A stretch of DNA of 64,000 nucleotides. It comes from Candidatus Binatia bacterium (GTDB taxonomy: Bacteria > Desulfobacterota > Binatia > Bin18). The DNA is taken from contig OX638322.1 of the NCBI GenBank assembly GCA_951812575.1, positions 3,099,925 to 3,163,924 of the forward strand. The letters run 5' to 3'. The notes below the pieces were generated by a model. It had not been told where the DNA came from and did not search any database. It saw only the letters and a list, made by a program, of their open reading frames with translations. Every line of letters begins with the position of its first letter. Position 1 is the stretch's first letter. Of this stretch, positions 15,596 through 23,974 are shown one piece after another. The translations under genes and the position numbers were made by a program.

Positions 15596-16378
15596 ATGCG
15601 TGAGAATATCAGAGTGTGCGTCCAGGCCGTCGCCGAGATGCTGACCATACCCCAGCCTGTCGTCGAGATTGGTGCTCTTCAGGTTGAAGGGCAGTTGGAC
15701 TCGGCCGACCTGCGCCCGCTGTTTGCCGACAGCGACTACACCGGCTGTGATATGCGGCCCGGACCGGGAGTAGACCGGATAGAAGATGTCCACCAGCTCT
15801 CGTTTGCCACCGCCACGGTCGGAACCGTCCTGCTGCTGGAAACCCTGGAGCACGTCAAAAATCCGATCCAGGCGCTGGCCGAGGTATTTCGGGTGCTGCG
15901 GCCCGGCGGTCTGGTCGTGATCAGCTCGGTGATGGACTTTCCCGTCCATGAATTCCCGGCCGATTACTGGCGCTTTGCCCCGCAGGGATTTGAGCTGCTG
16001 TTAGAGCGCTTTGCCCCGCACCGGGTGTATATCCAGGGTCTGCCGCTGTTTCCCCACTCTCTGGTCGGAGTGGGGATCAAGCCCGGAGCGGCGGAAACCG
16101 CTGCGGGGCACACTCGGCAGGCCGAGTTGGACCGGCTTGACCACCGCGTACGGACGATTTCGGGCACCTTGATGCGGGAAATTTCTCCTCGGCTTGGACC
16201 GGACCCGTTTCGGCTCCTGGGTGAGGAGCTGAGTGCGGAAGAACAAACCCGGTATTCAGTCCCCATGCTGCATCTGGCGTATGATCGCCTGTTGCAAAAG
16301 GATGAGGAAATAGCCCGGCTCCAATACGAGTTGAAACGTGTGCAAGAGGCTTACGTGCGGGAAAAAGGCGAAGCGTGA
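15596..16378 (+). CDS. Class I SAM-dependent methyltransferase (glycan cluster)
   Basis: A 260-residue Methyltransf_11-type enzyme. The usual glycine motif I is weak (VVEIGALQVEG), motif II is near YTGCDMRPGPGVD, LLLETLEHVKNP is the LEH-type post-motif, and VLRPGGLVVIS is motif III. DFPVHEFPADYWRFAP is typical of methyltransferases in surface-polysaccharide loci. A C-terminal coiled-coil tail (LLQKDEEIARLQYELKR) may mediate partner binding. The ATG at 15596 has GGAGCGAGGGG upstream. The substrate is unknown; a sugar or phosphate cap on the exported chain is a reasonable guess. Confidence 0.8.
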   Translation: MRENIRVCVQAVAEMLTIPQPVVEIGALQVEGQLDSADLRPLFADSDYTGCDMRPGPGVDRIEDVHQLSFATATVGTVLLLETLEHVKNPIQALAEVFRVLRPGGLVVISSVMDFPVHEFPADYWRFAPQGFELLLERFAPHRVYIQGLPLFPHSLVGVGIKPGAAETAAGHTRQAELDRLDHRVRTISGTLMREISPRLGPDPFRLLGEELSAEEQTRYSVPMLHLAYDRLLQKDEEIARLQYELKRVQEAYVREKGEA

Positions 16379-16394
16379 GGGGCGTAAGGGCGAC

Positions 16395-16466
16395 ATGCTT
16401 TCTCTACTGCCCGAACATGAACAACAGGCCATGATCGACGAGGGGGCGGCCCACGGTCCCTTCTGA
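16395..16466 (+). other. 23-codon frame, possible remnant of a methyltransferase start
   Basis: The frame encodes MLSLLPEHEQQAMIDEGAAH followed by GPF and a stop, between two methyltransferase genes. It could be the displaced N-terminus of the following gene or chance. It lacks a clear ribosome site. Confidence 0.25.
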
Positions 16467-16499
16467 CGTTCAACCCGAACAGGAGATGAGAAAAACGTT

Positions 16500-17390
16500 G
16501 TGGCCGCTCTCTTCGACTACGCCGATTATGAATTCAAGCTGCGCGACCGGCAGTTGATTCGTGATGGGCTTGCCGCTCATGTCGCCCACTTCCGGGACTG
16601 TGGCAAGGTGCTGGACCTGGCCTGTGGTTCGGGCATTTTCCTTGAGTTGCTGGCCGAAGCGGGGATTCCCGCGCTGGGCGTGGAGCGCAACCCGGCGGTG
16701 GTGGCCTGGGTGCGCCAACACGGCTGGGACGTTGTGGAACAGGATGTTTTCGCCTTTCTGGAGCAGACGACTGAGACCTATGACGGGGTCTTTTGCTCGC
16801 ATTTTTTGGAGCATCTGCCCTTTGAGCAGGTTCTGCATTTTTTTGAATTGCTCGCACCTCGCGTCAGCGCGGCGGGAACCGTCGTGCTTGTCGTGCCCAA
16901 TCCCGAGTCGATTCGGATGCATCTGTTCGGATTTTGGCGCGACCCTGAGCATGTCCGCTTCTATCACCCTGAGCTGCTTGAAGCGATCTGCCGGTACGCT
17001 GGATTGCAGGTGGTGTCCACCAACCGCGCAGAGATCCCCTTCGCCTTTGATCCGCTCTCATTCTCGCCCAAAGCGGAAACCGGCGTGTACCGAACCGACC
17101 CGCAGCGAGGGTGGCTGAAAGACCGGGCGCGATCCGCCTATTTTCGGTTCCTGCGGCTGTTGCGGATCACTCCCGCCGCCGACCTGGTGACTGTGGAGAA
17201 CCGCCTCCGCCGGCAGATGCACGCGCAGCAGGACGCCGTGGCTGTCTGGGCCGAGAAAATGCATACGGCCTTTAACCATATGTGGGCGTGGCCCGACAAT
17301 GCTGTTATTGTTTGCCGCAAGACAGATGCCGTACCGTCCGACACAGGGCCGAGGGGAGAAGTGCCGTCCGGACAAAGAGTCGACCCATGA
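16500..17390 (+). CDS. Class I SAM-dependent methyltransferase (glycan cluster)
   Basis: A 296-residue enzyme. Motif I is VLDLACGSGIFLELLAEAG, the acidic motif II residue lies in LGVERNP, the EHLP signature is in HFLEHLPFEQVL, and motif III is around VVLVVPNPES; FYHPELLEAICRYAGL follows. GTG 16500 is the start with AGGAGATGAG upstream. Its stop overlaps the next ATG (ATGA), so it is translationally coupled to the GT2 gene. It probably modifies a sugar of the exported polysaccharide; the exact acceptor cannot be read from sequence. Confidence 0.85.
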   Translation: MAALFDYADYEFKLRDRQLIRDGLAAHVAHFRDCGKVLDLACGSGIFLELLAEAGIPALGVERNPAVVAWVRQHGWDVVEQDVFAFLEQTTETYDGVFCSHFLEHLPFEQVLHFFELLAPRVSAAGTVVLVVPNPESIRMHLFGFWRDPEHVRFYHPELLEAICRYAGLQVVSTNRAEIPFAFDPLSFSPKAETGVYRTDPQRGWLKDRARSAYFRFLRLLRITPAADLVTVENRLRRQMHAQQDAVAVWAEKMHTAFNHMWAWPDNAVIVCRKTDAVPSDTGPRGEVPSGQRVDP

Positions 17391-18352
17391 CCAGCCTGCC
17401 GAGTGTGTCCGTTCTGTTCGTCACGAAAAATGGTGAACGCTATCTGGACGAAGTCTTGCGGAGTGTGCGTGCCCAGCGGGGAGAATTCCGCCTGATTGAA
17501 ATCCTGGCTGTCGACTCCGGCTCGCGCGACCGGACCCTGCCCATTCTTGAGTCGCACGCGGTGCGGGTCATACGGATTCCGCCCCAGGAGTTCGGCCACG
17601 GTAAAACCCGCAATCTGGCCGCGAACTACGCGCGAGGCGACTATGTGGTGTTTCTGACCCAGGATGCGACCCCGGCCAACGCCGGCTGGCTGGACGCGCT
17701 GCTGGCCCCCCTTCGAGCCGACCCATCGATCGCCGGAGCATACAGCCGCCACCTCCCCAGACCGCACTGCCACCCCATGGAATGGCGACGCATCGTTGAG
17801 GACGAGCTGTCGGGCCGGGCGGAATCCTGCCTGAACAGCAGTCAGGCCCCGGACTATGCCAATAACCCGGCCTATTTTTATTTTTTCTCGAACGTCAGTG
17901 CGGTGTTGCGACGGAGGGTGTGGCGGGAAATCCCTTTTCCCGAGGTGGAATTTGCCGAAGATCAACTCTGGGCAAAGAGTGTTCTTGAAGCCGGCTATCA
18001 GACGGTCTACCGGGCCGACTCGCTGGTGTACCATTCCCACGGTTATGGTCCCTGGATGAACCTCAGACGACATTTTGATCATGCCCAGGCGGTGGGCGAT
18101 TTCCGTCAGACCCCACGTCTGTCCGGGTGGTCTTTCCTCCCAACGGCCTGGCGAGTCGCCCGCCGGGACCTGTCCTTTTGGCGCTGGCTCAAAAGACACG
18201 GGCGTTTGCGCGTGGGACTCCGCTGGGGGAGCCTGGCCCTGGCCTGGCATTTTGCGGCACTCTGGGGTATCTGGCTTGGCGAACGAAAGCATATACTGGC
18301 TCCGTCTCTGGTCCGTCGGCTTTCGCTGCAAGAGAGTATAAAACGGCAGTAA
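17387..18352 (+). CDS. Family 2 glycosyltransferase, rhamnosyltransferase-like
   Basis: A 321-residue GT-A enzyme. SVLFVTKNGERYLDEVLRS is the nucleotide-binding start, AVDSGSRDRT the DxSxD-like motif, and FLTQDATPANAGWLDALL carries the metal-binding Asp pair (QDA). GHGKTRNLAANYARGDYVVF and the later AEDQLWAKSVLEAGY (catalytic-base region) resemble O-antigen rhamnosyltransferases. It is cytoplasmic or membrane-associated; a Trp-rich C-terminal helix region may bind the membrane. The ATG overlaps the previous stop, and the next gene follows after two bases. Confidence 0.85.
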   Translation: MTSLPSVSVLFVTKNGERYLDEVLRSVRAQRGEFRLIEILAVDSGSRDRTLPILESHAVRVIRIPPQEFGHGKTRNLAANYARGDYVVFLTQDATPANAGWLDALLAPLRADPSIAGAYSRHLPRPHCHPMEWRRIVEDELSGRAESCLNSSQAPDYANNPAYFYFFSNVSAVLRRRVWREIPFPEVEFAEDQLWAKSVLEAGYQTVYRADSLVYHSHGYGPWMNLRRHFDHAQAVGDFRQTPRLSGWSFLPTAWRVARRDLSFWRWLKRHGRLRVGLRWGSLALAWHFAALWGIWLGERKHILAPSLVRRLSLQESIKRQ

Positions 18353-18354
18353 AT

Positions 18355-20826
18355 ATGCGTATTCTCCAGGTGGCGCACGGCTATCCGCCTCAGGAGTGGG
18401 GAGGGGCGGAACTGGTGACCGCGACTCTGTCCCAGGCGCTTGCGGAGCGGGGCCACAGCGTCACCGTCTTCGCACGCATGGCCGACCCCGAAGCGGAAGA
18501 GTTTTCGGTCCGACCGGATGCGGCCGATATGGGCGACGGGGTGCACGTCGTGCGTATCGTCAACAACCTCAGCCGGGTCTCGCACTTCCGCCTGGAGTAT
18601 GACAATCCGTTTCTCAACGGGGCCTTCCATCAGGTATTGACCGACACCCGGCCCGACGTCGTTCATATCCAGCATGTCGGGCATCTGTCCGGCAGCCTGA
18701 TCCACGTGCCGGCCCAACTCGGCTATCCGGTTGTGCTCAGCCTGCACGATTTCTTTTTCGCCTGTTACCGCATTCATCTGATAGATAACCACACCCGGCT
18801 GTGTCCGGGGCCGGACCGGGGCGAGCGCTGCGTTGCCTGCCTGCAGTCGGTGACAGGCGCGGATGAAGCCCGGCGGCGTTTTGCCTATTTTGAGCAACTC
18901 CTTCATATTCCACGGCGGGTCATTGTTCCGTCCCAATTTCTGGCCGACAGGATGCAAGAGATTTTTCCTTTTGTGGGGCCGCGCCTTCAGATCGTTGCGC
19001 CCGGAATCGTTCCCGGCCGGCAGATATTGCCGGAGAACCGCAAAGATCAGCCGCCCGGACCGCTGCGGGTGTTATACATTGGTGTGCTCCTGCCGCATAA
19101 AGGCGCGCATTTATTGCTTGAAGCAACGCGGGGATTACCGGGCGGGAGTATTGAGGTCTCCCTGTACGGGAACCGCGTGGCGGCCTGGCAGACCTATGTC
19201 GACCAATTGGAGGCCGATGCGACAGACCTGCCTGTCCGTTTTTGCGGAACCTACAGGCATGATGAATTGAGTACGATTCTGGCCCGGCACGACGTGCTGG
19301 TCGTCCCCGGTATCTGCGAGGAGACCTTTTCGCTGGTCACACGGGAGGCCCTTCAGGCCGGTCTGCCGGTCATTGCCGCCCGGCGCGGGGCCCTGCCCGA
19401 AGTCATTCGGGACGGGGTGAACGGCCTGCTGTTCGAAGCCGAGAACGCCGACGACCTGCGGCGCTGCCTGGAGCGCCTGCGAACCGATACCCGGCTGCGG
19501 GAACAGCTCACGCCAGCCGCGACGCCAATCCGGGACCCGGCGGCGTACGCCCAGGATATGGAAGCCGTGTATGAGGCCGTGCAAGGCAAGCCGAGGGAAG
19601 CAAGCCCGCGCCTCGGCCCTTTCTCTGCGGATGCGGGGAGACCGAAACTGACACCGACCCGCGCGGTCAGCGTCTGTCTGCCCACGTATAACGGTGCGGA
19701 TTATATTGAAGAGGCCCTCCGCAGCATTCTGAACCAGACCTATCAGGATTTTGAACTCCTGGTTGTTGACGACGGCTCAACCGACACGACGCTCGATATT
19801 GTCCAGTCCTTCTCTGACCCGAGAATACAGCTGCACCGGAATCCGGAGCGGCTTGGTATCCCGGCCAATTGGAACCGCTGTCTTGAACTCGCCGCCGGAG
19901 AGTTCGTGTGTCTCTTTCATCAGGACGATGTCATGCTGCCCGAAAATCTGGAGCGTAAAATCCAACTGCTGAGCGCGGATGAAACCGTCGGTTTTGTCCA
20001 TTCTGCGGTGGAAACGCTGGTCGAGGAGTCGGCCCCAAGCTCGTTTGCCGACTGGATTGAGGACGCGACCGAAGACATGGTCTGGGATGGGCCGGAGTAT
20101 TTTCGGACCCTGCTGCTCAACGGCAACCGGGTGTGCGCGCCAACCGTCCTGGCCCGGCGTAGCGCCCTGCTCGAACAGGGGGGATTTGACCCGGACCTGG
20201 GCTTTGCCTGTGACTATGCTATGTGGCTCAGGCTGTGCTTGACGTATCGGGTTGGCTTTCTGGTGCGTCCCCTGGTCTGTTATCGCTGGCACGGCGGCAA
20301 CGCCTCGCACGCCTATCAGTTCGAGCGTGGGGCGGATGAGATAACGAAAGCCGCTCGCCGTGCCCTCAAACTCTCTCAAGACCAGGGCTCGCAGTCTGAG
20401 GGTCGCGTGCTGGACGAAGCTTTTAGCACGCTGACCAAGCTCCGCCGCTGGATTAGCGAGCTGGAACGCGGCAAAGCCTGGCAGGAAGCCCAACAGGCCA
20501 GTTGGCGCAGCGTGGCCGAGACCCAAACTGCCCTCATTCAAGATCTCAAGGGCTGGATAAAGGAACTTGAAACCGGCAAAACCTGGCAGGAAGAGCAGTC
20601 TACCGCGCAGCAGGTGTGGATCGACGAGTTGGAGCAAGGGAAGGCGTGGCTGGAAGAGCAGCGAAGCAACTGGGAGAAAATTGCTCGGCAGTACGAAGAA
20701 CAGACCGCGCACTGGCAGGCTCAGACACGCTACTGGCAGAAGAATTTTTGGGGCCGCTTGTGTATACGTTTGAAACTGGTCAAGCCGGTCCAGGAATTTC
20801 CGGCCAAAGTAGAAAACAATGATTGA
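18355..20826 (+). CDS. Bifunctional glycosyltransferase GT4-GT2 with C-terminal coiled-coil
   Basis: An 823-residue fusion. Residues 1-400 are a GT4 GT-B enzyme (MRILQVAHGYPPQEWGGAE; donor site EETFSLVTREALQAGLPVI). Residues about 436-680 are a GT2 GT-A enzyme (VCLPTYNGADYIEEALRSI, VVDDGSTD, FHQDDVM). Residues about 690-800 are a coiled-coil with three W-I-x-E-L-E-x-G-K motifs near 698, 733 and 754, possibly a length-ruler or a scaffold. Two sugars are probably added in sequence. ATG 18355 is chosen because GT4 homology starts there. It overlaps the next gene by eight bases, which encodes the same two domains in reverse order. Confidence 0.88.
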   Translation: MRILQVAHGYPPQEWGGAELVTATLSQALAERGHSVTVFARMADPEAEEFSVRPDAADMGDGVHVVRIVNNLSRVSHFRLEYDNPFLNGAFHQVLTDTRPDVVHIQHVGHLSGSLIHVPAQLGYPVVLSLHDFFFACYRIHLIDNHTRLCPGPDRGERCVACLQSVTGADEARRRFAYFEQLLHIPRRVIVPSQFLADRMQEIFPFVGPRLQIVAPGIVPGRQILPENRKDQPPGPLRVLYIGVLLPHKGAHLLLEATRGLPGGSIEVSLYGNRVAAWQTYVDQLEADATDLPVRFCGTYRHDELSTILARHDVLVVPGICEETFSLVTREALQAGLPVIAARRGALPEVIRDGVNGLLFEAENADDLRRCLERLRTDTRLREQLTPAATPIRDPAAYAQDMEAVYEAVQGKPREASPRLGPFSADAGRPKLTPTRAVSVCLPTYNGADYIEEALRSILNQTYQDFELLVVDDGSTDTTLDIVQSFSDPRIQLHRNPERLGIPANWNRCLELAAGEFVCLFHQDDVMLPENLERKIQLLSADETVGFVHSAVETLVEESAPSSFADWIEDATEDMVWDGPEYFRTLLLNGNRVCAPTVLARRSALLEQGGFDPDLGFACDYAMWLRLCLTYRVGFLVRPLVCYRWHGGNASHAYQFERGADEITKAARRALKLSQDQGSQSEGRVLDEAFSTLTKLRRWISELERGKAWQEAQQASWRSVAETQTALIQDLKGWIKELETGKTWQEEQSTAQQVWIDELEQGKAWLEEQRSNWEKIARQYEEQTAHWQAQTRYWQKNFWGRLCIRLKLVKPVQEFPAKVENND

Positions 20827-23143
20827 TCCCAACAGTCCCGATTACACCAACACCCCGGCCTCGGACCGGCGTCCGGTCTATGGTTATCGTCCGGTCGATC
20901 CGACCGCCCCGCCGGTCGTGACCATCGTGACGCCGTATTACAACACCGGCGCGATTTTCCACGAGACGGCACGGTCCGTCCTGCGGCAGTCTTTCCAGCA
21001 GTGGGAATGGATTATCGTCAACGACGGCTCGACCGACCCGGAAGCGCTGGATATTCTCGACTCCTACCGCAACACCGACACAAGGATTCGGGTGATTGAT
21101 CACGAGGTCAATCAGGGGCCCAGCGCCGGACGGAATACGGCGTATCGGGCCGCGCGGGCAGAGTACGTCGTCCAGCTCGATACGGACAACATGCTGGAGC
21201 CGACCGCCATAGAGAAATGGATCTGGCTCTTGGAATCCTATCCCGAATTCGCGTTTGTGAAGGGCTACTCGGTCGGCTTTGATGCCAACGAGTACCTGTG
21301 GGAGCAGGGCTTCCACAACGGTGGTGTCTTCCTGGAGCAGAATCTGGTGGACATCACCGGCGCGGTGCGGCGTAGCGTGCATACCGCCGTTGGCGGCTAT
21401 GACGAAACGATCCGGGGCGGACTGGAAGACTGGGACTTCTGGCTGCACTGCGCCGACGAGGGCCATTGGGGCACGACGCTGCCGGAGTATCTCGACTGGT
21501 ATCGCCGCCGCGAGAATCACGGCGACCGCTGGGACAACTGGGATGGCGGGAAGCGCGAGGCTGACTTTCGGAAACAACTACGTCAGCGCTACCCGCGTCT
21601 CTGGGAGGATTTTCCCACCCCCCAGGCCGCGCCGCTCGTGCCGTATGAAACCGTTTCCGATACCCTCCCGTGGGAGAATCGACTCCACAAGGAGAAGCCG
21701 CGTCTGCTGCTGCTCGCGCCGTGGCTGGCCATGGGCGGGTCGGACAAGTTCAATCTGGATTTGCTCGGCCAGCTCGTCCGGCGCGGTTGGGAAGTGACGA
21801 TTGCGACCACCCTCAGCGGCGATCATCCCTGGCTGGCCCAGTTCGCTGGCTTGACGCCCGATATTTTTATCCTGCACCATTTTCTGCGGCCCGCGGACTA
21901 TCCGCGCTTTGTGCGCGCTCTCATCCACAGCCGGGAGATGGACGCGGTGCTTGTCTCGCATAGCGAATTCGGCTACCAACTCCTGCCCTATCTGCGGGCG
22001 CATTTTCCAAAGCTGCCCCTGCTTGATTTTTGCCATATTGAGGAAGAGGCGTGGAAGAACGGCGGCTATCCGCAGATGTCGGTCAATTACCAGGAAACGC
22101 TTGATCGCAGCCTGGTGTCGTCGGCACATCTGAAAGACTGGATGGCCGGGCGGGGTGCGGACCCGGCCGCTATCGACGTGTGTCATACGAATATCGACAC
22201 GGACTATTGGCAGCCCGATGCCGAGCGGGGCCGCCGTGCCCGCCGGCACTACGATATTGCTGCTTCAACGCCGCTGATTGTGTTTGTCGGGCGTATCTGC
22301 GCCCAAAAACAACCGAAAGTCCTGGCGCAGACAGCGCTCCGCCTCGCCCAAGACCGGACGGATTTTGTGCTGATAGTTGCCGGCGACGGGCCGGATTTTG
22401 CGTGGCTCAAGACGTTTATTCGCAAGCACCGGCTGGAGCGGCAGGTCCGCCTCGTCGGAGCGTTGTCCAATACGGGCATCAGGGACCTCCTGGCCGCGGC
22501 GGACCTGTTCTTTCTGCCGTCGGAGTGGGAGGGCATTGCGCTTTCGGTCTATGAAGCCCTGGCCTGCGGGGTGCCGGTTGTGGGGGCCGACGTGGGCGGA
22601 CAGCGTGAGCTGGTCACACTCGAATGCGGGGTGCTGATTGACCGGGGGACGGAAGAAGACGAGGCCCGGCAGTATGCGACCGTCCTGGTCCGGCTGCTGG
22701 ACGAGCCGGAGCAACGGAAAGGCATGGGCCGGCAGGGGCGTCAGCGTATTCTGGATCACTTTCGACTGGAGCAGATGACCGAGAATATTCTGGCGGCCTG
22801 CGAAGCGGCACGGCAGGAACGGGAAGCGGCAACCGCGCCGGTTCCCGGAGTTGGTCTCGGGCGCGCCTGTGCAACGCAAGCGGTGGAGTATCTGCGGATC
22901 ACCACCGTAACGGACTGGCTCTGGCAGGAACAGGAGCAGGGCACCGGACAGGGGCAGGGAACGCGCTTGATTCCGGCTCACCTTGTGGCCGCGTATGGTC
23001 ATTCCTGGCGCACGGTGGTGTATTTTTCGGTCCGGCGGATGTTCCTGCCGGTGTATACCGCTCTGCTCAAGACCAACCGTCCGTGGCTGTTATCCCTGAA
23101 AAATCGTCTCAAACGGCGCTTACTGCGTGAGGGAACTCCCTGA
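20819..23143 (+). CDS. Bifunctional glycosyltransferase GT2-GT4
   Basis: A 774-residue fusion. Residues about 34-280 are a GT2 enzyme (TIVTPYYNTGAIFHETARSV, VNDGSTDPEAL, QLDTDNMLEP with DTD metal site, GLEDWDFWLH). Residues about 290-650 are a GT4 GT-B enzyme (LLAPWLAMGGSDKFNLDLL, IVFVGRICAQKQPKVLAQT, PSEWEGIALSVYEALACGVP with the EGIALSVYEA donor motif). The tail (about 650-774) is unassigned. It is the last gene of the wzt-wzm-methyltransferase-GT run, and likely builds the repeat or terminal part of the chain exported by Wzt/Wzm. Specificity is unknown. Confidence 0.88.
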   Translation: MIDPNSPDYTNTPASDRRPVYGYRPVDPTAPPVVTIVTPYYNTGAIFHETARSVLRQSFQQWEWIIVNDGSTDPEALDILDSYRNTDTRIRVIDHEVNQGPSAGRNTAYRAARAEYVVQLDTDNMLEPTAIEKWIWLLESYPEFAFVKGYSVGFDANEYLWEQGFHNGGVFLEQNLVDITGAVRRSVHTAVGGYDETIRGGLEDWDFWLHCADEGHWGTTLPEYLDWYRRRENHGDRWDNWDGGKREADFRKQLRQRYPRLWEDFPTPQAAPLVPYETVSDTLPWENRLHKEKPRLLLLAPWLAMGGSDKFNLDLLGQLVRRGWEVTIATTLSGDHPWLAQFAGLTPDIFILHHFLRPADYPRFVRALIHSREMDAVLVSHSEFGYQLLPYLRAHFPKLPLLDFCHIEEEAWKNGGYPQMSVNYQETLDRSLVSSAHLKDWMAGRGADPAAIDVCHTNIDTDYWQPDAERGRRARRHYDIAASTPLIVFVGRICAQKQPKVLAQTALRLAQDRTDFVLIVAGDGPDFAWLKTFIRKHRLERQVRLVGALSNTGIRDLLAAADLFFLPSEWEGIALSVYEALACGVPVVGADVGGQRELVTLECGVLIDRGTEEDEARQYATVLVRLLDEPEQRKGMGRQGRQRILDHFRLEQMTENILAACEAARQEREAATAPVPGVGLGRACATQAVEYLRITTVTDWLWQEQEQGTGQGQGTRLIPAHLVAAYGHSWRTVVYFSVRRMFLPVYTALLKTNRPWLLSLKNRLKRRLLREGTP

Positions 23144-23172
23144 GGGGGTACTCATGTCAGTTGGGCTTTTGA

Positions 23173-23190
23173 GTGCGGGAATGCCCGCAC
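23173..23190. terminator. Hairpin between convergent genes
   Basis: GTGCGGG-AATG-CCCGCAC, a perfect 7-bp stem, lies between the stop of the GT gene and the stop of yafQ. There is no T-run, so it may be a Rho-type stabiliser or a relic REP rather than a classical terminator. Confidence 0.4.
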
Positions 23191-23192
23191 GC

Positions 23193-23459
23193 CTAAAACA
23201 GATCGGCATGGCTGCCTGTACGGACAAGATGCAGTTCGTTGCCAACCACTCGATAAAGGAGTAGCCAGTCCGGCTCAATATGAGCGTCCCTGTATCCTCT
23301 CCGGTTCCCCTTGAGTGGATGATCCGAGTAGTACGCCGGTAACGGCTGACGTTCGATCAACAGCGACAATAGGGTCCGCAGCTTGGACAAGTCTTTGCCA
23401 CGCTTTTCTAGTCGCTTGACGTCGCGTTTGAACTGCGTCGAGCGGACCGGGGTGAGCAC
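23193..23459 (-). CDS. yafQ: YafQ-family mRNA interferase toxin
   Basis: An 88-residue RelE-fold endoribonuclease that cuts mRNA in the ribosome. The expected catalytic pattern is intact: His of SDHPLKG, His and Asp of HIEPDWLLLYR, and His plus Phe of RTGSHADLF. The length equals the family norm. It lies six bases after its antitoxin gene, with which it forms one operon. Unlike the related copy at 11258-11533, it has no premature stop, so it should be active. Confidence 0.92.
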   Translation of the reverse strand: MLTPVRSTQFKRDVKRLEKRGKDLSKLRTLLSLLIERQPLPAYYSDHPLKGNRRGYRDAHIEPDWLLLYRVVGNELHLVRTGSHADLF

Positions 23460-23465
23460 GTTTTG

Positions 23466-23723
23466 TCAAATCCCCAAGTCCTGAAACAGATCGTCCGGCG
23501 TGTCGAAGCGTTTTCCCTTGCCACTTTCCAACTCGTTTATCGCTTTGGTGGTGATGGCATTGGGCACTCGGTCCGTAAACGGTAGGCGCTTTTCCTCCGC
23601 GATGCGGACCAGCAGCAGACGAATAGCGTCCGATACGGACAGTCCCAGCGCTTCCAGTGCTTCAGCCGCTCGTGCCTTTATATCTGGATCAATGCGAGCT
23701 CGTACAACGGTATCCGTACGCAT
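23466..23723 (-). CDS. dinJ: DinJ/RelB-family antitoxin
   Basis: An 85-residue protein with an N-terminal ribbon-helix-helix (TVVRARIDPDIKARAAEALE, then GLSVSDAIRLLL) and a C-terminal toxin-wrapping segment (PNAITTKAINELESGKGK, then DDLFQDLGI). DinJ neutralises YafQ and the complex represses its own promoter. It is the first gene of the pair. No clear operator palindrome was identified in the 250 bases upstream (23724-23974), where I see no other gene. Confidence 0.9.
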   Translation of the reverse strand: MRTDTVVRARIDPDIKARAAEALEALGLSVSDAIRLLLVRIAEEKRLPFTDRVPNAITTKAINELESGKGKRFDTPDDLFQDLGI

Positions 23724-23974
23724 AGTGCCGGTCTCCTCAGGGGATGCCTCACCATAGCGTAACCGGGATCAAGGTCAATGGGATCGTCGCGGGTGACAAG
23801 GCCGAGTAGAGCAACTTGACTTTTACCATCTCAGCCTATTGGATGCCGTGATGCGGAGGGGTATTGCTCAGGTGCATGCTTCCGTCTGATTGGAAGCCGT
23901 CCAGGCATTGGGGCAGCAGAATCACGGTAGCTGCGGTGCTGAGGCGCTTCAACCTGCTGTAGGGGTAGGGCGGG

